NCBI RefSeq assembly: GCF_030767025.1
Contig: NZ_JASITE010000002.1
Coordinates: 1 to 64,000, forward strand
Length of the DNA: 64,000 nt
From: Nocardia sp. CC227C
GTDB lineage: Bacteria; Actinomycetota; Actinomycetes; Mycobacteriales; Mycobacteriaceae
Direction of reading: 5' to 3'
Shown: positions 1-8,841 of the stretch, one piece after another
Layout of the letters: the number at the start of each line of letters is the position of its first letter
Position numbering within the stretch: position 1 is the first letter of the stretch
The notes under the pieces: generated by a model
Databases searched by the model: none
What the model was told of the DNA's origin: nothing
What the model saw: only the letters and a program-made list of their open reading frames with translations
Position numbers and translations under genes: made by a program

Positions 1-27
1 CTGCTCTGCCAATTGAGCTATAGGGGA
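1..27 (-). tRNA. asnT: tRNA-Asn, 5' part only (cut by window edge)
   Basis: Read on the minus strand, the first 27 bases give a 7-base acceptor strand TCCCCTA, the TA linker, and a D-arm GCTC/GAGC closing a loop that contains the TTGG core. This is the 5' quarter of a tRNA; the anticodon lies outside the window. The assignment to asparagine is an inference: actinobacterial tRNA-Asn genes start almost identically, and in M. tuberculosis asnT sits beside Rv2342 and dnaG, the same neighbours as here. Confidence 0.75.
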
Positions 28-212
28 TTGCTCCCGTTCCGGCCTGGCGGGCCGAACGGATTGAAACTTTAGCGTACGTTCGGTGAAGTTCCCAAATCGC
101 CCTTCTACCTGCGGACATGTGGTGGGGTCGGGGTGGGGTGCCGGATCGACAGGGGGTGGGGGGTTCGGGCAGGATGTAGGCGCGGACTGGCCTACGGGAG
201 GAGCACTTCTCA

Positions 213-458
213 ATGCTGCGGTTGATCATCGGCGTCGCTGCCGGGTATGTGTTGGGCGCGAAGGCCGGGCGGGCTCGGTATGAGCAGATCAGCAAGACGG
301 CGCGGGCCATCAATGGGAGTCCGGTCACGCGGAAGCTGGTGCTGGTGAGTCGGCAGAAGCTGGCGGACAAGTTGAGTACGCAGCCGAAGCTGGAGCCGAT
401 GGTGCCGCTGGACGAGCGCACCACGGTGATGGTGCCCCAGGATCAACTGCGCCGCTGA
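213..458 (+). CDS. Small conserved hypothetical protein, Rv2342-like
   Basis: An 81-residue protein whose function is not known. It begins with a short hydrophobic, glycine-rich stretch (LIIGVAAGYVLGAKAG, residues 4-19), which could be one membrane segment or an anchor. A basic amphipathic region and an acidic/polar tail follow. A strong ribosome binding site (GGGAGGAG) precedes the ATG at a normal distance, which supports the start. Size and position between asnT and dnaG match M. tuberculosis Rv2342. It is divergent from the tRNA and convergent with dnaG. A YtxH-like envelope-associated protein is possible, but nothing specific can be assigned. Confidence 0.8.
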   Translation: MLRLIIGVAAGYVLGAKAGRARYEQISKTARAINGSPVTRKLVLVSRQKLADKLSTQPKLEPMVPLDERTTVMVPQDQLRR

Positions 459-498
459 GAGGGGGCTCGGCTGCGCCGTCGCGCCGCCGGGTGGGGGC

Positions 499-2415
499 TC
501 AGCTGCCGATGGCGAAGTCGTCGGAGTTGCCCATGGCCTGGGTGAGCAGGCTCTTGCGGTATTGCTCCAGGGCCACCAGGTCGCCGAAGAGTTCCATGTA
601 GGCGTCGGTCTGCTCGGTGGAGGAGATGCGCTGGAGCTTGGACTTGAGCTGGGCGATCTGGCGGCCCACCCAGGCTTCCTGGGTGCGGGCCAGGACGCCG
701 GTGATGACGCGGGGGACGTCGTCGGCGGATTTGACCGGGAGAGGCTCGGCGGCCAGTTCGGAGACCAGGGCGCGCAGCGTCAGGTCGGGGGTGTTGTCGG
801 CGACCAGGGCGACCCATTCGGAGCCGCCGATGCCGCTGGAGACGCCGCCGGCGTCGGTGATGGCGGTGCGGACGGCGATGTAGGCGGGGTGGGTGAAGGC
901 CTCCGGGTCGAGAGCGTCGAAGAGGGGGCCCGCCATGGCCGGGTATTGCAGTGCGGCGGCCAGGGATTGGCGCTGCGGAAGCAGGGTCGGATCGTTGGGG
1001 TTGGGGCGGGCGGCGGGGTGGGTCGTGACCTCCTGCGCCGCCTCGCGTCCCGGGATGCCGGGGCGCGCGCCGCCGCGGGCGATCTTGCGGGCCTCCTCGC
1101 CGACCCGGCGGACGACCAGCTGGATGTCGTCCCAGCCCACCCAGCCCGCGAGTTTGGTGGCGTACGCCTTGCGTAGCGCGTTGTCCTTGATCTGCGCCAC
1201 CACGGGGACGGCGCGCCGCAGGGCGTCGACCTGCCCCTCGGGGGAATCCAGGTTGTGCTGGGCGAGCAGGCCGCGAATCACGAACTCGTACAGGGGAACT
1301 CGGCGGGCCACCAGGTCGCGGACTGCACCGTCGCCGGAGTGCTGGCGCAATTCGCACGGATCCATGCCGTCGGGCGCCACGGCGATATAGGTCTGCCCGG
1401 CGAGCTTCTGGTCGCCGCTGAACGCCTTGACGGCGGCGGCCTGCCCGGCCTCGTCGCCGTCGAAGGTGTAGATGATCTCGCCGCGCCAGAAGTTGTCGTC
1501 CATCAGCAGACGGCGCAGCACGGCGAGGTGCTCGTCACCGAAGGCCGTACCGCAGGACGCCACGGCGGTTTTCACGCCCGCCAGGTGCATGGCCATCACG
1601 TCGGTGTAGCCCTCGACCACCACCGCCTGATGCCCCTTGGCGATCTCCCGCTTGGCCAGGTCGAGGCCGAACAGCACCTGGGACTTCTTGTACAGCACCG
1701 TTTCCGGGGTGTTGATGTACTTGGCGGTCATCTGGTCGTCGTCGTAGAGCCGACGCGCGCCGAAGCCGATCACGTCACCGCTGAGATTGCGGATGGGCCA
1801 CAGCAGCCTGCGGTGGAAGCGGTCGATGGGGCCCTGGCGGCCCTGCCTGGACAGGCCCGCCGCCTCCAGCTCCTTGAACTCGAAACCGCGGCGCAGCAGA
1901 TGTTTGGTGAGCGCGTCCCAGCCGCCGGGGGCGTAACCGCAGCCGAACTGTCTGGCGGCGGCCGCGTCGAAATTGCGGTCGGTGAGGTACTTGCGGGCGG
2001 CTTCGGCCTCGGGTTCGCCCAACTGCGCCAGGTAGAACTCGTGGGCGGCCTGGTTGGCGGCCACCAGGCGGCTGCGGGTGCCGCGGTCGCGCTGCACCGA
2101 GGTGCCGCCGCCCTCGTAATTGATCTTGTAGCCGATCCGGTCGGCCAACTGCTCCACGGCCTCGACGAATCCGACGTGTTCGATCTTCTGCAGGAAGGCG
2201 AAGACGTCGCCGCCCTCACCGCAGCCGAAGCAGTGGAAGTGGCCGTGCTGCGGGCGCACGTGGAACGAGGGGGACTTCTCGTCGTGGAACGGGCACAGGC
2301 CCTTCATCGAGAGCGGACCGGCCGCTTTCAGGGCGACGTATTCGCCGACGACATCCTCGATCCGGACTCGTTCACGAATCGCTGCGATATCACGATCAGG
2401 GAGTCGTCCGGCCAC
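499..2415 (-). CDS. dnaG: DNA primase
   Basis: DnaG synthesises the RNA primers for lagging-strand replication at the replisome. The 638-residue length is normal for actinobacterial primases. The N-terminal CHC2 zinc-binding domain has C41, H44, C62 and C65 in place. The catalytic Toprim core shows the EGYTD motif and the metal-binding DGDEAG motif about halfway along. The C-terminal third is the helicase-interaction region. It is transcribed away from the biotin transporter and convergent with the small Rv2342-like gene. The order asnT - Rv2342-like - dnaG - (dgt) is the conserved mycobacterial arrangement, although here four transporter and oxygenase loci separate dnaG from dgt. Confidence 0.97.
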   Translation of the reverse strand: MAGRLPDRDIAAIRERVRIEDVVGEYVALKAAGPLSMKGLCPFHDEKSPSFHVRPQHGHFHCFGCGEGGDVFAFLQKIEHVGFVEAVEQLADRIGYKINYEGGGTSVQRDRGTRSRLVAANQAAHEFYLAQLGEPEAEAARKYLTDRNFDAAAARQFGCGYAPGGWDALTKHLLRRGFEFKELEAAGLSRQGRQGPIDRFHRRLLWPIRNLSGDVIGFGARRLYDDDQMTAKYINTPETVLYKKSQVLFGLDLAKREIAKGHQAVVVEGYTDVMAMHLAGVKTAVASCGTAFGDEHLAVLRRLLMDDNFWRGEIIYTFDGDEAGQAAAVKAFSGDQKLAGQTYIAVAPDGMDPCELRQHSGDGAVRDLVARRVPLYEFVIRGLLAQHNLDSPEGQVDALRRAVPVVAQIKDNALRKAYATKLAGWVGWDDIQLVVRRVGEEARKIARGGARPGIPGREAAQEVTTHPAARPNPNDPTLLPQRQSLAAALQYPAMAGPLFDALDPEAFTHPAYIAVRTAITDAGGVSSGIGGSEWVALVADNTPDLTLRALVSELAAEPLPVKSADDVPRVITGVLARTQEAWVGRQIAQLKSKLQRISSTEQTDAYMELFGDLVALEQYRKSLLTQAMGNSDDFAIGS

Positions 2416-2524
2416 GCCGCGAGTCTAGCCGCGCCACGGCGACACGCGAGACCCGGACGCACCCGGAGATCGGCAGCGGCACCCGCACCTCGGGAAAGGG
2501 TGGGTCGCATGCCACCATCTAGCG

Positions 2525-3115
2525 GTGCTCAGCCTCTATCACGACGCCCGGACGCCGGTGCATGCCGTGCCCGCCGGAGCGAAGCTGATCGTGCTGGCGA
2601 TCACGGGCACCGCCCTGTTCTTCGTCTCCTCGCCGGTGTGGCTGGCGGTGGCGCTGGGCGTGGTGTCGGCCCTGTACGCGCTGGCGCGGATTCCCTGGCG
2701 GGCGACCGGGCGGCAGGTGCTGGCCATCGCCCCGTTCCTGGCGCTGATCGCCGTGGCCCAGTTGATGTTCACCGGCTGGGTGAGCGCCGTGCTGGTGAGC
2801 GAGCGGATTCTGGCCCTGGTGCTGCTGGCGAATCTGGTGACGCTCACCACGCGCACCTCGGCCATGATCGACACCATCGAACGGGCACTGGGCCCGCTGC
2901 GGCCGGTCGGCGTGCGCCCGGAGCGGGTGGGCCTGCTCGTGGCCATGACCATCCGCTTCATTCCGGTCATCCGGGAACAGGCCGAGCTGGTTCGGGCCGC
3001 GCAGCGGGCGCGCGGCATCGAGCGCAGCACCGCCTTCCTCATTCCGCTGCTCATCCGCACCCTGCGCATGGCGGACAATCTCGGCGAAGCGCTCGACGCC
3101 CGCGGATTGCAGTAG
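2525..3115 (+). CDS. bioN: Biotin ECF transporter, transmembrane T component (BioN/EcfT)
   Basis: This 196-residue membrane protein couples ATP hydrolysis by the A component to substrate release by BioY in a group I energy-coupling-factor importer. Hydrophobic segments occupy most of the first 110 residues. The two Ala-Arg-Gly coupling motifs of EcfT proteins are visible: RARGIE near residue 165 and LDARGL at the C-terminus. The start is GTG. It is the first gene of bioN-bioY-bioM, 58 bp before bioY. Nearest relatives would be BioN rather than CbiQ because BioY is the next gene. The 109-bp gap to divergent dnaG must hold its promoter; I saw no clear biotin-repressor palindrome there. Confidence 0.88.
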   Translation: MLSLYHDARTPVHAVPAGAKLIVLAITGTALFFVSSPVWLAVALGVVSALYALARIPWRATGRQVLAIAPFLALIAVAQLMFTGWVSAVLVSERILALVLLANLVTLTTRTSAMIDTIERALGPLRPVGVRPERVGLLVAMTIRFIPVIREQAELVRAAQRARGIERSTAFLIPLLIRTLRMADNLGEALDARGLQ

Positions 3116-3173
3116 CCGCGGCAAGCGAGACCGCCGTACCAGATCACACCCGCCCCTCCCCTACGATGCTCCG

Positions 3174-3722
3174 GTGCGTAGTAGGGATTTGGCGCAGGTG
3201 GCGCTGTTCACGGCGATCATGGTGGTGCTCGGGTTCTTCCCGCTCATCCAACTGCCGGGGGCCTTCGCGCCGTTCACCTCGCAAACCCTGGGCGTGATCC
3301 TGGCGGGATCGATCCTCGGCGCGAAGCGCGGCACCCTGGCCATGCTGCTGTTCGTCGTCCTGGTCCTGGCGGGCCTGCCGGTACTGCCGGGCGGGCGCGG
3401 CGGGCTGTCGGTGATTCTCGGCCCGACGGGCGGCTTCGTGCTCGCCTATCCGGTCGGTGCACTGGTCATCGGTCTGCTGACCGAGCGGCTGTGGCGGCGC
3501 TACAGCCTGCCCGTCGCGCTGGCGATCAACTTCTTCGGCGGGGCGATCGTGTTGTACGCCATCGGCATTCCGTGGATGGCCGTCGCGGCCGATATCCCGC
3601 TCGGCAAGGCCATTGTCACCTCGGCGGCCTTCCTCCCGGGTGATGCGGTGAAAACGGTGATCGGCTCGCTGGCCGCCGTCGCCGTGCGCCGGGCCTACCC
3701 CCTCATCCCGGCCCGCGCATGA
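3174..3722 (+). CDS. bioY: Biotin ECF transporter, S component (BioY)
   Basis: BioY is the substrate-binding membrane subunit that captures biotin with high affinity. The 182-residue protein has about six hydrophobic segments. It carries the BioY-typical N-terminal pattern ([16 protein letters not shown] around residues 34-49), the GPTGGF element and a C-terminal LPGDAVK motif. The start is GTG. Its 3' end overlaps the bioM start by 4 bp (ATGA), so the two are translationally coupled. Together with BioN and BioM it makes a dedicated biotin importer; the substrate is assigned from family membership, not from any biotin-biosynthesis neighbour. Confidence 0.92.
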   Translation: MRSRDLAQVALFTAIMVVLGFFPLIQLPGAFAPFTSQTLGVILAGSILGAKRGTLAMLLFVVLVLAGLPVLPGGRGGLSVILGPTGGFVLAYPVGALVIGLLTERLWRRYSLPVALAINFFGGAIVLYAIGIPWMAVAADIPLGKAIVTSAAFLPGDAVKTVIGSLAAVAVRRAYPLIPARA

Positions 3723-4393
3723 TCGAACTCGAGGGTGTCGGCCATCGTTTCGGGGAGCGCGAGGTGCTGCGCGGCCTGAACCTGACGCTGAGCGAGCGGC
3801 GCATCGGGATCATCGGCTCCAATGGCTCGGGCAAATCCACCTTCGCCCGGCTGCTCAACGGCCTGCAGATCCCGACCGAGGGCCGGGTGCGGGTGGACGG
3901 GCTGGACACCCGCAAGCGCGGCCGCGAGGTGCGCCGCCGGGTCGGGTTCGTCTTCCAGGATCCCGACGTGCAGATCGTCATGCCGACCGTGGCCGAAGAC
4001 CTGGCCTTCGGACTGAAGCACCACGGACTGGCCAAGCCGGAGATCGCCGCCCGCGTTACCGAGGTGCTCGCCGAGTACGGATTGAGCGACTACCGCGACC
4101 ACCCCGCCCATTTGCTCAGCGGCGGACAGAAACAGCTGCTCGCCATCGCGGCGGTACTCGCCGTGCGACCCGACCACGTCGTCTTCGACGAGCCGACCAC
4201 CCTGCTCGACCTGCGCAACAAACGCCACATCACGCGATTGCTGCACACCATTCCGCAGCGCGTGGTGGTCGTCTCCCACGATCTGGACCTGCTCGCCGAC
4301 TTCGACCGGGTGCTGGTGTTCGACGAGGGCCGCGTCGTCGCCGACGGCCCGCCCGCCGACAGCGTCGCCCGCTACCTCGCCATGCACCCGTAG
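3719..4393 (+). CDS. bioM: Biotin ECF transporter, ATPase component (BioM)
   Basis: This 224-residue ABC ATPase powers the biotin importer from the cytoplasmic face. It has Walker A GSNGSGKS at residues 33-40, a Q-loop (VFQDPD), the signature LLSGGQKQ, Walker B VVFDEPTT with the catalytic glutamate, and the switch histidine in VVVSHD. The FQDPDVQ sequence is the Q-helix pattern typical of ECF A-components. One ATPase gene implies a homodimer, as in BioMNY systems that carry a single A gene. It overlaps bioY by 4 bp and ends 13 bp from the convergent oxygenase gene. Confidence 0.93.
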   Translation: MIELEGVGHRFGEREVLRGLNLTLSERRIGIIGSNGSGKSTFARLLNGLQIPTEGRVRVDGLDTRKRGREVRRRVGFVFQDPDVQIVMPTVAEDLAFGLKHHGLAKPEIAARVTEVLAEYGLSDYRDHPAHLLSGGQKQLLAIAAVLAVRPDHVVFDEPTTLLDLRNKRHITRLLHTIPQRVVVVSHDLDLLADFDRVLVFDEGRVVADGPPADSVARYLAMHP

Positions 4394-4406
4394 CCGGGCT
4401 CGCGCG

Positions 4407-5153
4407 TCAGCCGGGCGAGTTGGCGGCGAACCGCGGTGGCGCGGCCTGGAATTCGTTTCGATCCGCCGCCCCGGGCGGCACGGACGATTCGACCGCCACG
4501 GTGACGGCGACCCGGCCCTTGGCGGCATGCGGGGACCACAGCCGGTGCGCGGCCGCGCGCACCCGCCCCGCGGTGGCGGCCTCGGCCTCGCCGCCGACCG
4601 TCAGCAGCACCGAGTTCTCCCGGGGCGGCACATCCCACCACTGTCCGGCGGCGTCCTCGACCAGCAGACCGCACAGCAGGTCCGGCAGCAGGAAGGTTAG
4701 GAAGCCGGTGTCGCCGTGGACGGCGGTATCCGGTGCGAAGCGCCGGTCCGGCCGTGCGACGACATGCACGAGCTGCGGGCGCACCGTCGTTACTCGTCCG
4801 ACCCAGCGGTCGAAGTGATCCTCCGGGTATCCCAGCGCCGATGCGAGCGCGGCGAGCAGATCCGGTGACAGTGCCGCGAGACCGCGCGCCCAGTCCGACA
4901 CCGACTGGCGCAGCGGGGCGGTGGCGACGTCGTCGGGCAGGTGCGCGATGTCGATCACGCCCGAGGCGGCGGCGTGCGCGCAGAATCGCCTGGCCGCCGC
5001 GAGGACGTCGACGTGCGGAAGTTGCCGCATCTCGACGCCGACCAAATAACAGACACCGGTGTCGGCCAATGCGTCTCGGAGCCGAGCGCCGAAATCTGTC
5101 CTGTTCATTCGCAGACCGGCCACATCGAGCGTTGGTACGCGGAATCTATCGCC
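4407..5153 (-). CDS. Fe(II)/2-oxoglutarate-dependent oxygenase, isopenicillin-N-synthase-like fold
   Basis: A 248-residue member of the non-heme iron oxygenase superfamily. The N-terminus (VPTLDVAGL at 7-15, then a helix ending in TGVCYLVG) resembles the DIOX_N region of IPNS-like enzymes. The metal triad is visible as H147-x-D149 (HGDTGF) and H204. The 2-oxoglutarate anchor expected as R-x-S reads R215-V-A, so the co-substrate pocket is slightly atypical. I chose the internal ATG because the upstream extension is arginine-rich and lacks family features. It lies 144 bp downstream of another Fe(II) oxygenase on the same strand. The substrate is unknown. Confidence 0.72.
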   Translation of the reverse strand, partial: GDRFRVPTLDVAGLRMNRTDFGARLRDALADTGVCYLVGVEMRQLPHVDVLAAARRFCAHAAASGVIDIAHLPDDVATAPLRQSVSDWARGLAALSPDLLAALASALGYPEDHFDRWVGRVTTVRPQLVHVVARPDRRFAPDTAVHGDTGFLTFLLPDLLCGLLVEDAAGQWWDVPPRENSVLLTVGGEAEAATAGRVRAAAHRLWSPHAAKGRVAVTVAVESSVPPGAADRNEFQAAPPRFAANSPG

Positions 5154-5206
5154 CATGGCGACCAGCCCCCTCTGAATGCGGCGCACCCGAAAAAACCAAC
5201 TGGAAC

Positions 5207-5230
5207 AAATCATTCACGGGAGAATGATTT
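5207..5230. promoter_or_regulatory. Perfect 9-bp inverted repeat between the two oxygenase genes
   Basis: AAATCATTC and GAATGATTT form perfect 9-bp arms around a 6-bp spacer in the gap before the 4407-5153 gene. The arms are AT-rich in a very GC-rich context, which favours a protein-binding operator over a terminator. A second complementary pair (GCACCCGA near 5182 and TCGGGTGC just after 5230) flanks it. No regulator gene is adjacent. It could also be a weak end-of-transcript hairpin for the upstream oxygenase. Confidence 0.45.
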
Positions 5231-5297
5231 CGGGTGCAGGATGACACAGCCGAACGACACTCGACAAATCCACGTCTCACTATTCGAGACCGCATAC

Positions 5298-6011
5298 TCA
5301 CCCCTCCGCACCGAAACGACGGCGGCGGGCTTCCGCGCCGAGAACGCGGCCGGGCCGAGAATGGAAATCCATGGTCGCGCTCACACGCGGCACCGGTCCC
5401 CGGCTCGGTGTCACCCGATGCGCCGACAGCCGGCCCGCGTGCAGCATCAGCGCACCGGGCAGGGTCGGCAGCACCCGCACCGAATGTCGGCGCGGACTCG
5501 CGATGAGCTGGGCCGGGAACGATTCCCCGGTCGCCCAGGGCAGCGGCACGTACTCGAACATGCCGCCGTACTCCGGAGCGAGGATGTGCAGGGTGAGCGT
5601 GTAGTCCGCGGTATCGAAATGCCAGTTCTCATCGGCGGGTTCGTGACCGTGCACCGTCACCGCGGCCAGGTCGTCCGCGGACCGGTAGGCGTGCTCGCCG
5701 ACCACGCCGGAAACGAAATCGAGCAGCGGTTCCCAGCGATAGAGGTGTTTCAGTGGCGAGGATTCGGGTATCCGATCGTAGGTCAGGGTGGTGACGCCGA
5801 CGGTCGAATCCGACACGGAATCGGTCGGTTCGATGACCATCTCGGCTATTTCGATAATGGCTCCCCTTTTCAAGAAGTCGCGCAGCAGTACCGTGCCCGT
5901 GGATTCGAATTCGACACGCCACTGCGCCATCAGGGATTTCAGGACCGCGGGGTCACGGCGGTCCAACGGATACCGATCCAAGTCGACGGCTGATTCGAGT
6001 CCCATCGGCAC
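5298..6011 (-). CDS. Fe(II)/2-oxoglutarate-dependent oxygenase, possibly HalD/BesD-related
   Basis: A 237-residue protein with a complete 2-oxoglutarate oxygenase active site: H131-F-D133 (WHFD), distal H198 (AHRV) and the 2-oxoglutarate anchor R209-V-S211. The pattern WHFDT...TLTL...GGMFEYV reminds me of the BesD/HalD-like family. In the true halogenases the iron-binding carboxylate is replaced by glycine. Here the aspartate is retained, so hydroxylation or desaturation is more likely than halogenation (inference). It starts at GTG (6011), with an ATG two codons later; AGGGGA lies upstream. It faces away from nothing and is followed by a second Fe(II) oxygenase, so the pair may act in one small pathway. 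The substrate is unknown. Confidence 0.7.
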   Translation of the reverse strand: MPMGLESAVDLDRYPLDRRDPAVLKSLMAQWRVEFESTGTVLLRDFLKRGAIIEIAEMVIEPTDSVSDSTVGVTTLTYDRIPESSPLKHLYRWEPLLDFVSGVVGEHAYRSADDLAAVTVHGHEPADENWHFDTADYTLTLHILAPEYGGMFEYVPLPWATGESFPAQLIASPRRHSVRVLPTLPGALMLHAGRLSAHRVTPSRGPVPRVSATMDFHSRPGRVLGAEARRRRFGAEG

Positions 6012-6131
6012 CGTGTCCCCTGCTCGCCGAATTGCCGTCGCGGGAACGGTTGGGCGCGACGGTCTCTCACCTTCCAGGGTGACATATCGACCGGTGGCGG
6101 TACGAGGTTTCGCGACCGGTTAGGGGGTGCG

Positions 6132-7388
6132 CTAGGGGATTGCGGCCGCGACACGCTCCAATCGGCTCTCGGTGTAGGACGCGATCTGGTCCACGACGAC
6201 GCGCACCCGGGCGGTGTCGTCGGCGGCCACCTCCCACCAGGGCAGCAGGACGGGGTCCAGGCCGTGTGGTGCGGTGGCGAGCAGATGGTCGGCGACCACC
6301 AGGATACGGTCGCGCTGGGAACTCTGGCGGACCTGGTGGCCGCGATCGGACATGACGTAGCGCAGGGCGACCGTCTTCAGCACGGCGACCTCGGCGGCCA
6401 CGATCGGGGGCACCGCCAGATCGGCGGCGTAGCGGCACAGTCGGCGACCGCCCCACGCCTCCCGGGTGGCCTCCACCGCGGCGGTGGCGAAGCGGCCGAC
6501 CAATTCGCTGGTGAGGCGTTTGAGCGCCACCGAGGCGGCCAGCGTCGCGTCGTAATCGCAGGCCGCGGCCACCACCGGCAGCTCGGACAGGCGCTGCGCG
6601 GCGGCCGCGAGCTCGTCCGGGCTGAGCGAACGATGCTGTGCCGCACCGAGTTCGGCGAGAGCCGCCTGCTCCGCCGGATCGGCCAGGGCGCGCAGATCGA
6701 TGCGGCCCGCGATCACACCGTCCTCCACGTCGTGCACGGAGTACGCCACATCATCGGACCAATCCATGATCTGGGACTCCAGGCACTGACGGCGATCCGG
6801 GGCATTCCGGCGGACCCACGCCAGCCGCTCCATATCCACGTCGTACGCGCCGAACTTGCCACCGGGAGCGCTTCTCCCCCACGGATACTTGATCACCGCG
6901 TCCAGGGCGGCGCGGGTGAGGTTCAGGCCCGCGCTCGCCCCGTGCTCGTCGACGACCTTCGGTTCCAGCCGGGTGAGGATGCGCAGGTTCTGGGCGTTGC
7001 CCTCGAATCCGCCGTGGGCGTCGGCGAACTGATCGAGGGCCTTCTCACCATTGTGGCCGTAGGGCGGATGGCCGATATCGTGCGCCATTCCGGCCAGGTC
7101 GACCAGATCCGGATCGCAGCCGAGCCCGTCGGCGATACTGCGGCCGATCTGCGCGACCTCGAGCGAATGGGTGAGCCGGGTGCGCGGGGTGTCGCCCTCG
7201 CGCGGACCCATGACCTGGGTCTTGTCCGCCAGCCGCCGCAGCGCCGCGGAGTGCAGGACGCGCGCGCGGTCGCGGGAGAAATCGGTGCGGCGCGCCGGAG
7301 TCGACGACCAGCTGAGTCCGGCCGTCTTGGCGGACTCGGTGACCAGGCGTGCCCGGTCGTCGTCGGTGTACGGATCGGAACTCATCAC
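6132..7388 (-). CDS. dgt: Deoxyguanosinetriphosphate triphosphohydrolase-like protein
   Basis: This is an HD-superfamily dNTP triphosphohydrolase that cleaves dNTPs to nucleoside plus triphosphate and so limits the cytosolic dNTP pool. The 418-residue protein shows the expected metal-binding residues: the histidine of [12 protein letters not shown], the HD pair in [15 protein letters not shown] and a downstream aspartate in [11 protein letters not shown]. The family signature RRLADKTQV is present. In M. tuberculosis the homologue Rv2344c directly follows dnaG; here 3.7 kb separates them. Its start abuts the stop of the DUF218 gene upstream, so the two are probably co-transcribed with the metallo-hydrolase gene. 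Confidence 0.94.
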   Translation of the reverse strand: MMSSDPYTDDDRARLVTESAKTAGLSWSSTPARRTDFSRDRARVLHSAALRRLADKTQVMGPREGDTPRTRLTHSLEVAQIGRSIADGLGCDPDLVDLAGMAHDIGHPPYGHNGEKALDQFADAHGGFEGNAQNLRILTRLEPKVVDEHGASAGLNLTRAALDAVIKYPWGRSAPGGKFGAYDVDMERLAWVRRNAPDRRQCLESQIMDWSDDVAYSVHDVEDGVIAGRIDLRALADPAEQAALAELGAAQHRSLSPDELAAAAQRLSELPVVAAACDYDATLAASVALKRLTSELVGRFATAAVEATREAWGGRRLCRYAADLAVPPIVAAEVAVLKTVALRYVMSDRGHQVRQSSQRDRILVVADHLLATAPHGLDPVLLPWWEVAADDTARVRVVVDQIASYTESRLERVAAAIP

Positions 7389-8102
7389 TCACTGCTCCGC
7401 GGTGTACTCGAAATCGGCCGAGTAGTGGGTGATGCGATACCAGATCAGCGCGAAGGTCTCCCGGAAGATGCCGTGTGCCTGCGACTCCCGGGTGTAGACG
7501 GCCGGGCCGGTGCGGGTGGGGGCGGTCCACGCCTCCAGTCCGGCGTCGCGGGCCATGGTGCGGGTGCGCAGCGAATGCCACGGATCGCTCACCAGCACCG
7601 TCGAGGTCTTGTCCCGGGCGTGGAGGGCCTTGGCTACGGCCTCCACGCTCTGCAGGGTGTCCGAACCGGTTTCGACGGCCAGGATGCTGTCGGCCGGGAC
7701 ACCGCGGGACTTCAGGTAGTTCTTGCCCGAGGCGGCCTCGGTGTAGTTGTCGCCCAGCTGTTTTCCGCCCACCGTGACGATCAGCGGGGCCACTCCGCGC
7801 TGGAACAGCCGGTACGCCTGGTCCAGGCGCGCCTCGAATACCGTGGACGGGGTGCCGTCGTACTGGGCCGCGCCCAGCACCACGATGGCGTCGGCCTTCG
7901 AATGGTCGCTGATCCGGGCGACCTGCCAGACTCGCACGGCCGTACCGCCGACCACCACCAGACCGGCCAGCACCGCGCCCGCCAGCAGGCGCGCGGTCCA
8001 GCGCCAGAGAGCGCGTGCGCAGCCGCCCCGCTCGTGGTCGGCCGCCCGCACCGGGGCGGGGTGGCCGCGCCGTGGGATGTTCACCAACCGCGTCGCCGCC
8101 AC
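7389..8102 (-). CDS. YdcF/SanA-family (DUF218) membrane-anchored protein
   Basis: A 237-residue protein with one N-terminal transmembrane segment (about residues 35-58) followed by an extracytoplasmic DUF218 domain. The domain shows the family pattern ADAIVVLGAA at its start, then VTVGG, VETGSDTLQSV and VSDPWHSLRT. Such proteins (SanA, YdcF) are linked to envelope integrity and peptidoglycan-related exclusion, but no reaction is established. Its stop lies directly against the dgt start codon, and its 5' end overlaps the metallo-hydrolase gene by 22 bp, suggesting a three-gene minus-strand operon. Confidence 0.85.
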   Translation of the reverse strand: MAATRLVNIPRRGHPAPVRAADHERGGCARALWRWTARLLAGAVLAGLVVVGGTAVRVWQVARISDHSKADAIVVLGAAQYDGTPSTVFEARLDQAYRLFQRGVAPLIVTVGGKQLGDNYTEAASGKNYLKSRGVPADSILAVETGSDTLQSVEAVAKALHARDKTSTVLVSDPWHSLRTRTMARDAGLEAWTAPTRTGPAVYTRESQAHGIFRETFALIWYRITHYSADFEYTAEQ

Positions 8103-8776
8103 TCGGGCAACCGCGGGCGCTCCGCACCGAGCGTGGTGTCGTCACCGTGGCCCGGATAGACGACCGTGTCGTCGCCGAAGCGGGCGAACAGCTTCGACTC
8201 GACATCGCCGAGCAGGGAGGTGAAATCCTCGGGGGTGCCGGTCTTGCCGACGCCGCCCGGGAAGAGCGAGTCCCCGGTGAACAGGTGGGTGCGGCCCGCG
8301 CCGTCGGTGAGGGCCAGCGCGACCGATCCGGGGGTGTGACCGCGCAGATGGACGACCTCGAGGTCGAGTTCGCCGATGCGCACCGTATCGCCGTCCGCGA
8401 GCAGCCGGTCCGGGGGTACGGGCAAGGTGGGGGCGTCGAGTTCGTGGGCGGCGGTGGGAATCTCGGTGGCCGCCGCCACCTCCTTCAGCGCCCACCAGTG
8501 GTCCGGGTGCTGATGCGTGGTGACAATGAGCTCGACCCTGCCCGGGGCCTCCTGCTCGATGAGCTCCAGTAGGCGTTCGGCCTCATTGGCGGCATCGATC
8601 AGCAAGGTCGCGCCGGTGGCGGTGCACCGCACCAGGTAGACGTTGTTGTCCATCTGGCCGACCGACATCTTCACGATGCGCGCGCCCGGGACCTCCCGCT
8701 GCTGCGGATTGCTGCCGGGGGCGACATGGCCCGTATAGGGCGAATCGATCGTGATCACAATCCCGATGGTAGTCAT
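8081..8776 (-). CDS. MBL-fold metallo-hydrolase (glyoxalase II-like)
   Basis: A 231-residue metallo-beta-lactamase-fold hydrolase. The metal site THQHPDHW (variant of THxHxDH), the downstream histidine in HLRGHTPGS, the aspartate in FTGDSLF and the C-terminal YPGHGDD histidine are all present, so two metals can be bound. The pattern is closest to hydroxyacylglutathione-hydrolase-type enzymes acting on thioesters. In actinobacteria, which lack glutathione, the substrate could be a mycothiol or other thioester; this is inference. It is the first gene of the group with the DUF218 gene and dgt, and it is divergent from the TPM-domain gene 65 bp away. Confidence 0.88.
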   Translation of the reverse strand: MTTIGIVITIDSPYTGHVAPGSNPQQREVPGARIVKMSVGQMDNNVYLVRCTATGATLLIDAANEAERLLELIEQEAPGRVELIVTTHQHPDHWWALKEVAAATEIPTAAHELDAPTLPVPPDRLLADGDTVRIGELDLEVVHLRGHTPGSVALALTDGAGRTHLFTGDSLFPGGVGKTGTPEDFTSLLGDVESKLFARFGDDTVVYPGHGDDTTLGAERPRLPEWRRRGW

Positions 8777-8841
8777 GGCCGCCGACAGGGGTGGTAGGAA
8801 GAAAACTCACGCACCCCTTCCCTGCGGATAGATTCGAGACC

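Noticed and set aside
1255..3297. A 680-residue plus-strand frame over dnaG and bioN
   Set aside because: Antisense to dnaG in its first half and out of frame with bioN in the second; no domain seen.
5298..6011. Radical halogenase of the BesD type
   Set aside because: The iron-binding motif keeps the aspartate (HFD), whereas halogenases of this family replace it with glycine; called an oxygenase instead.
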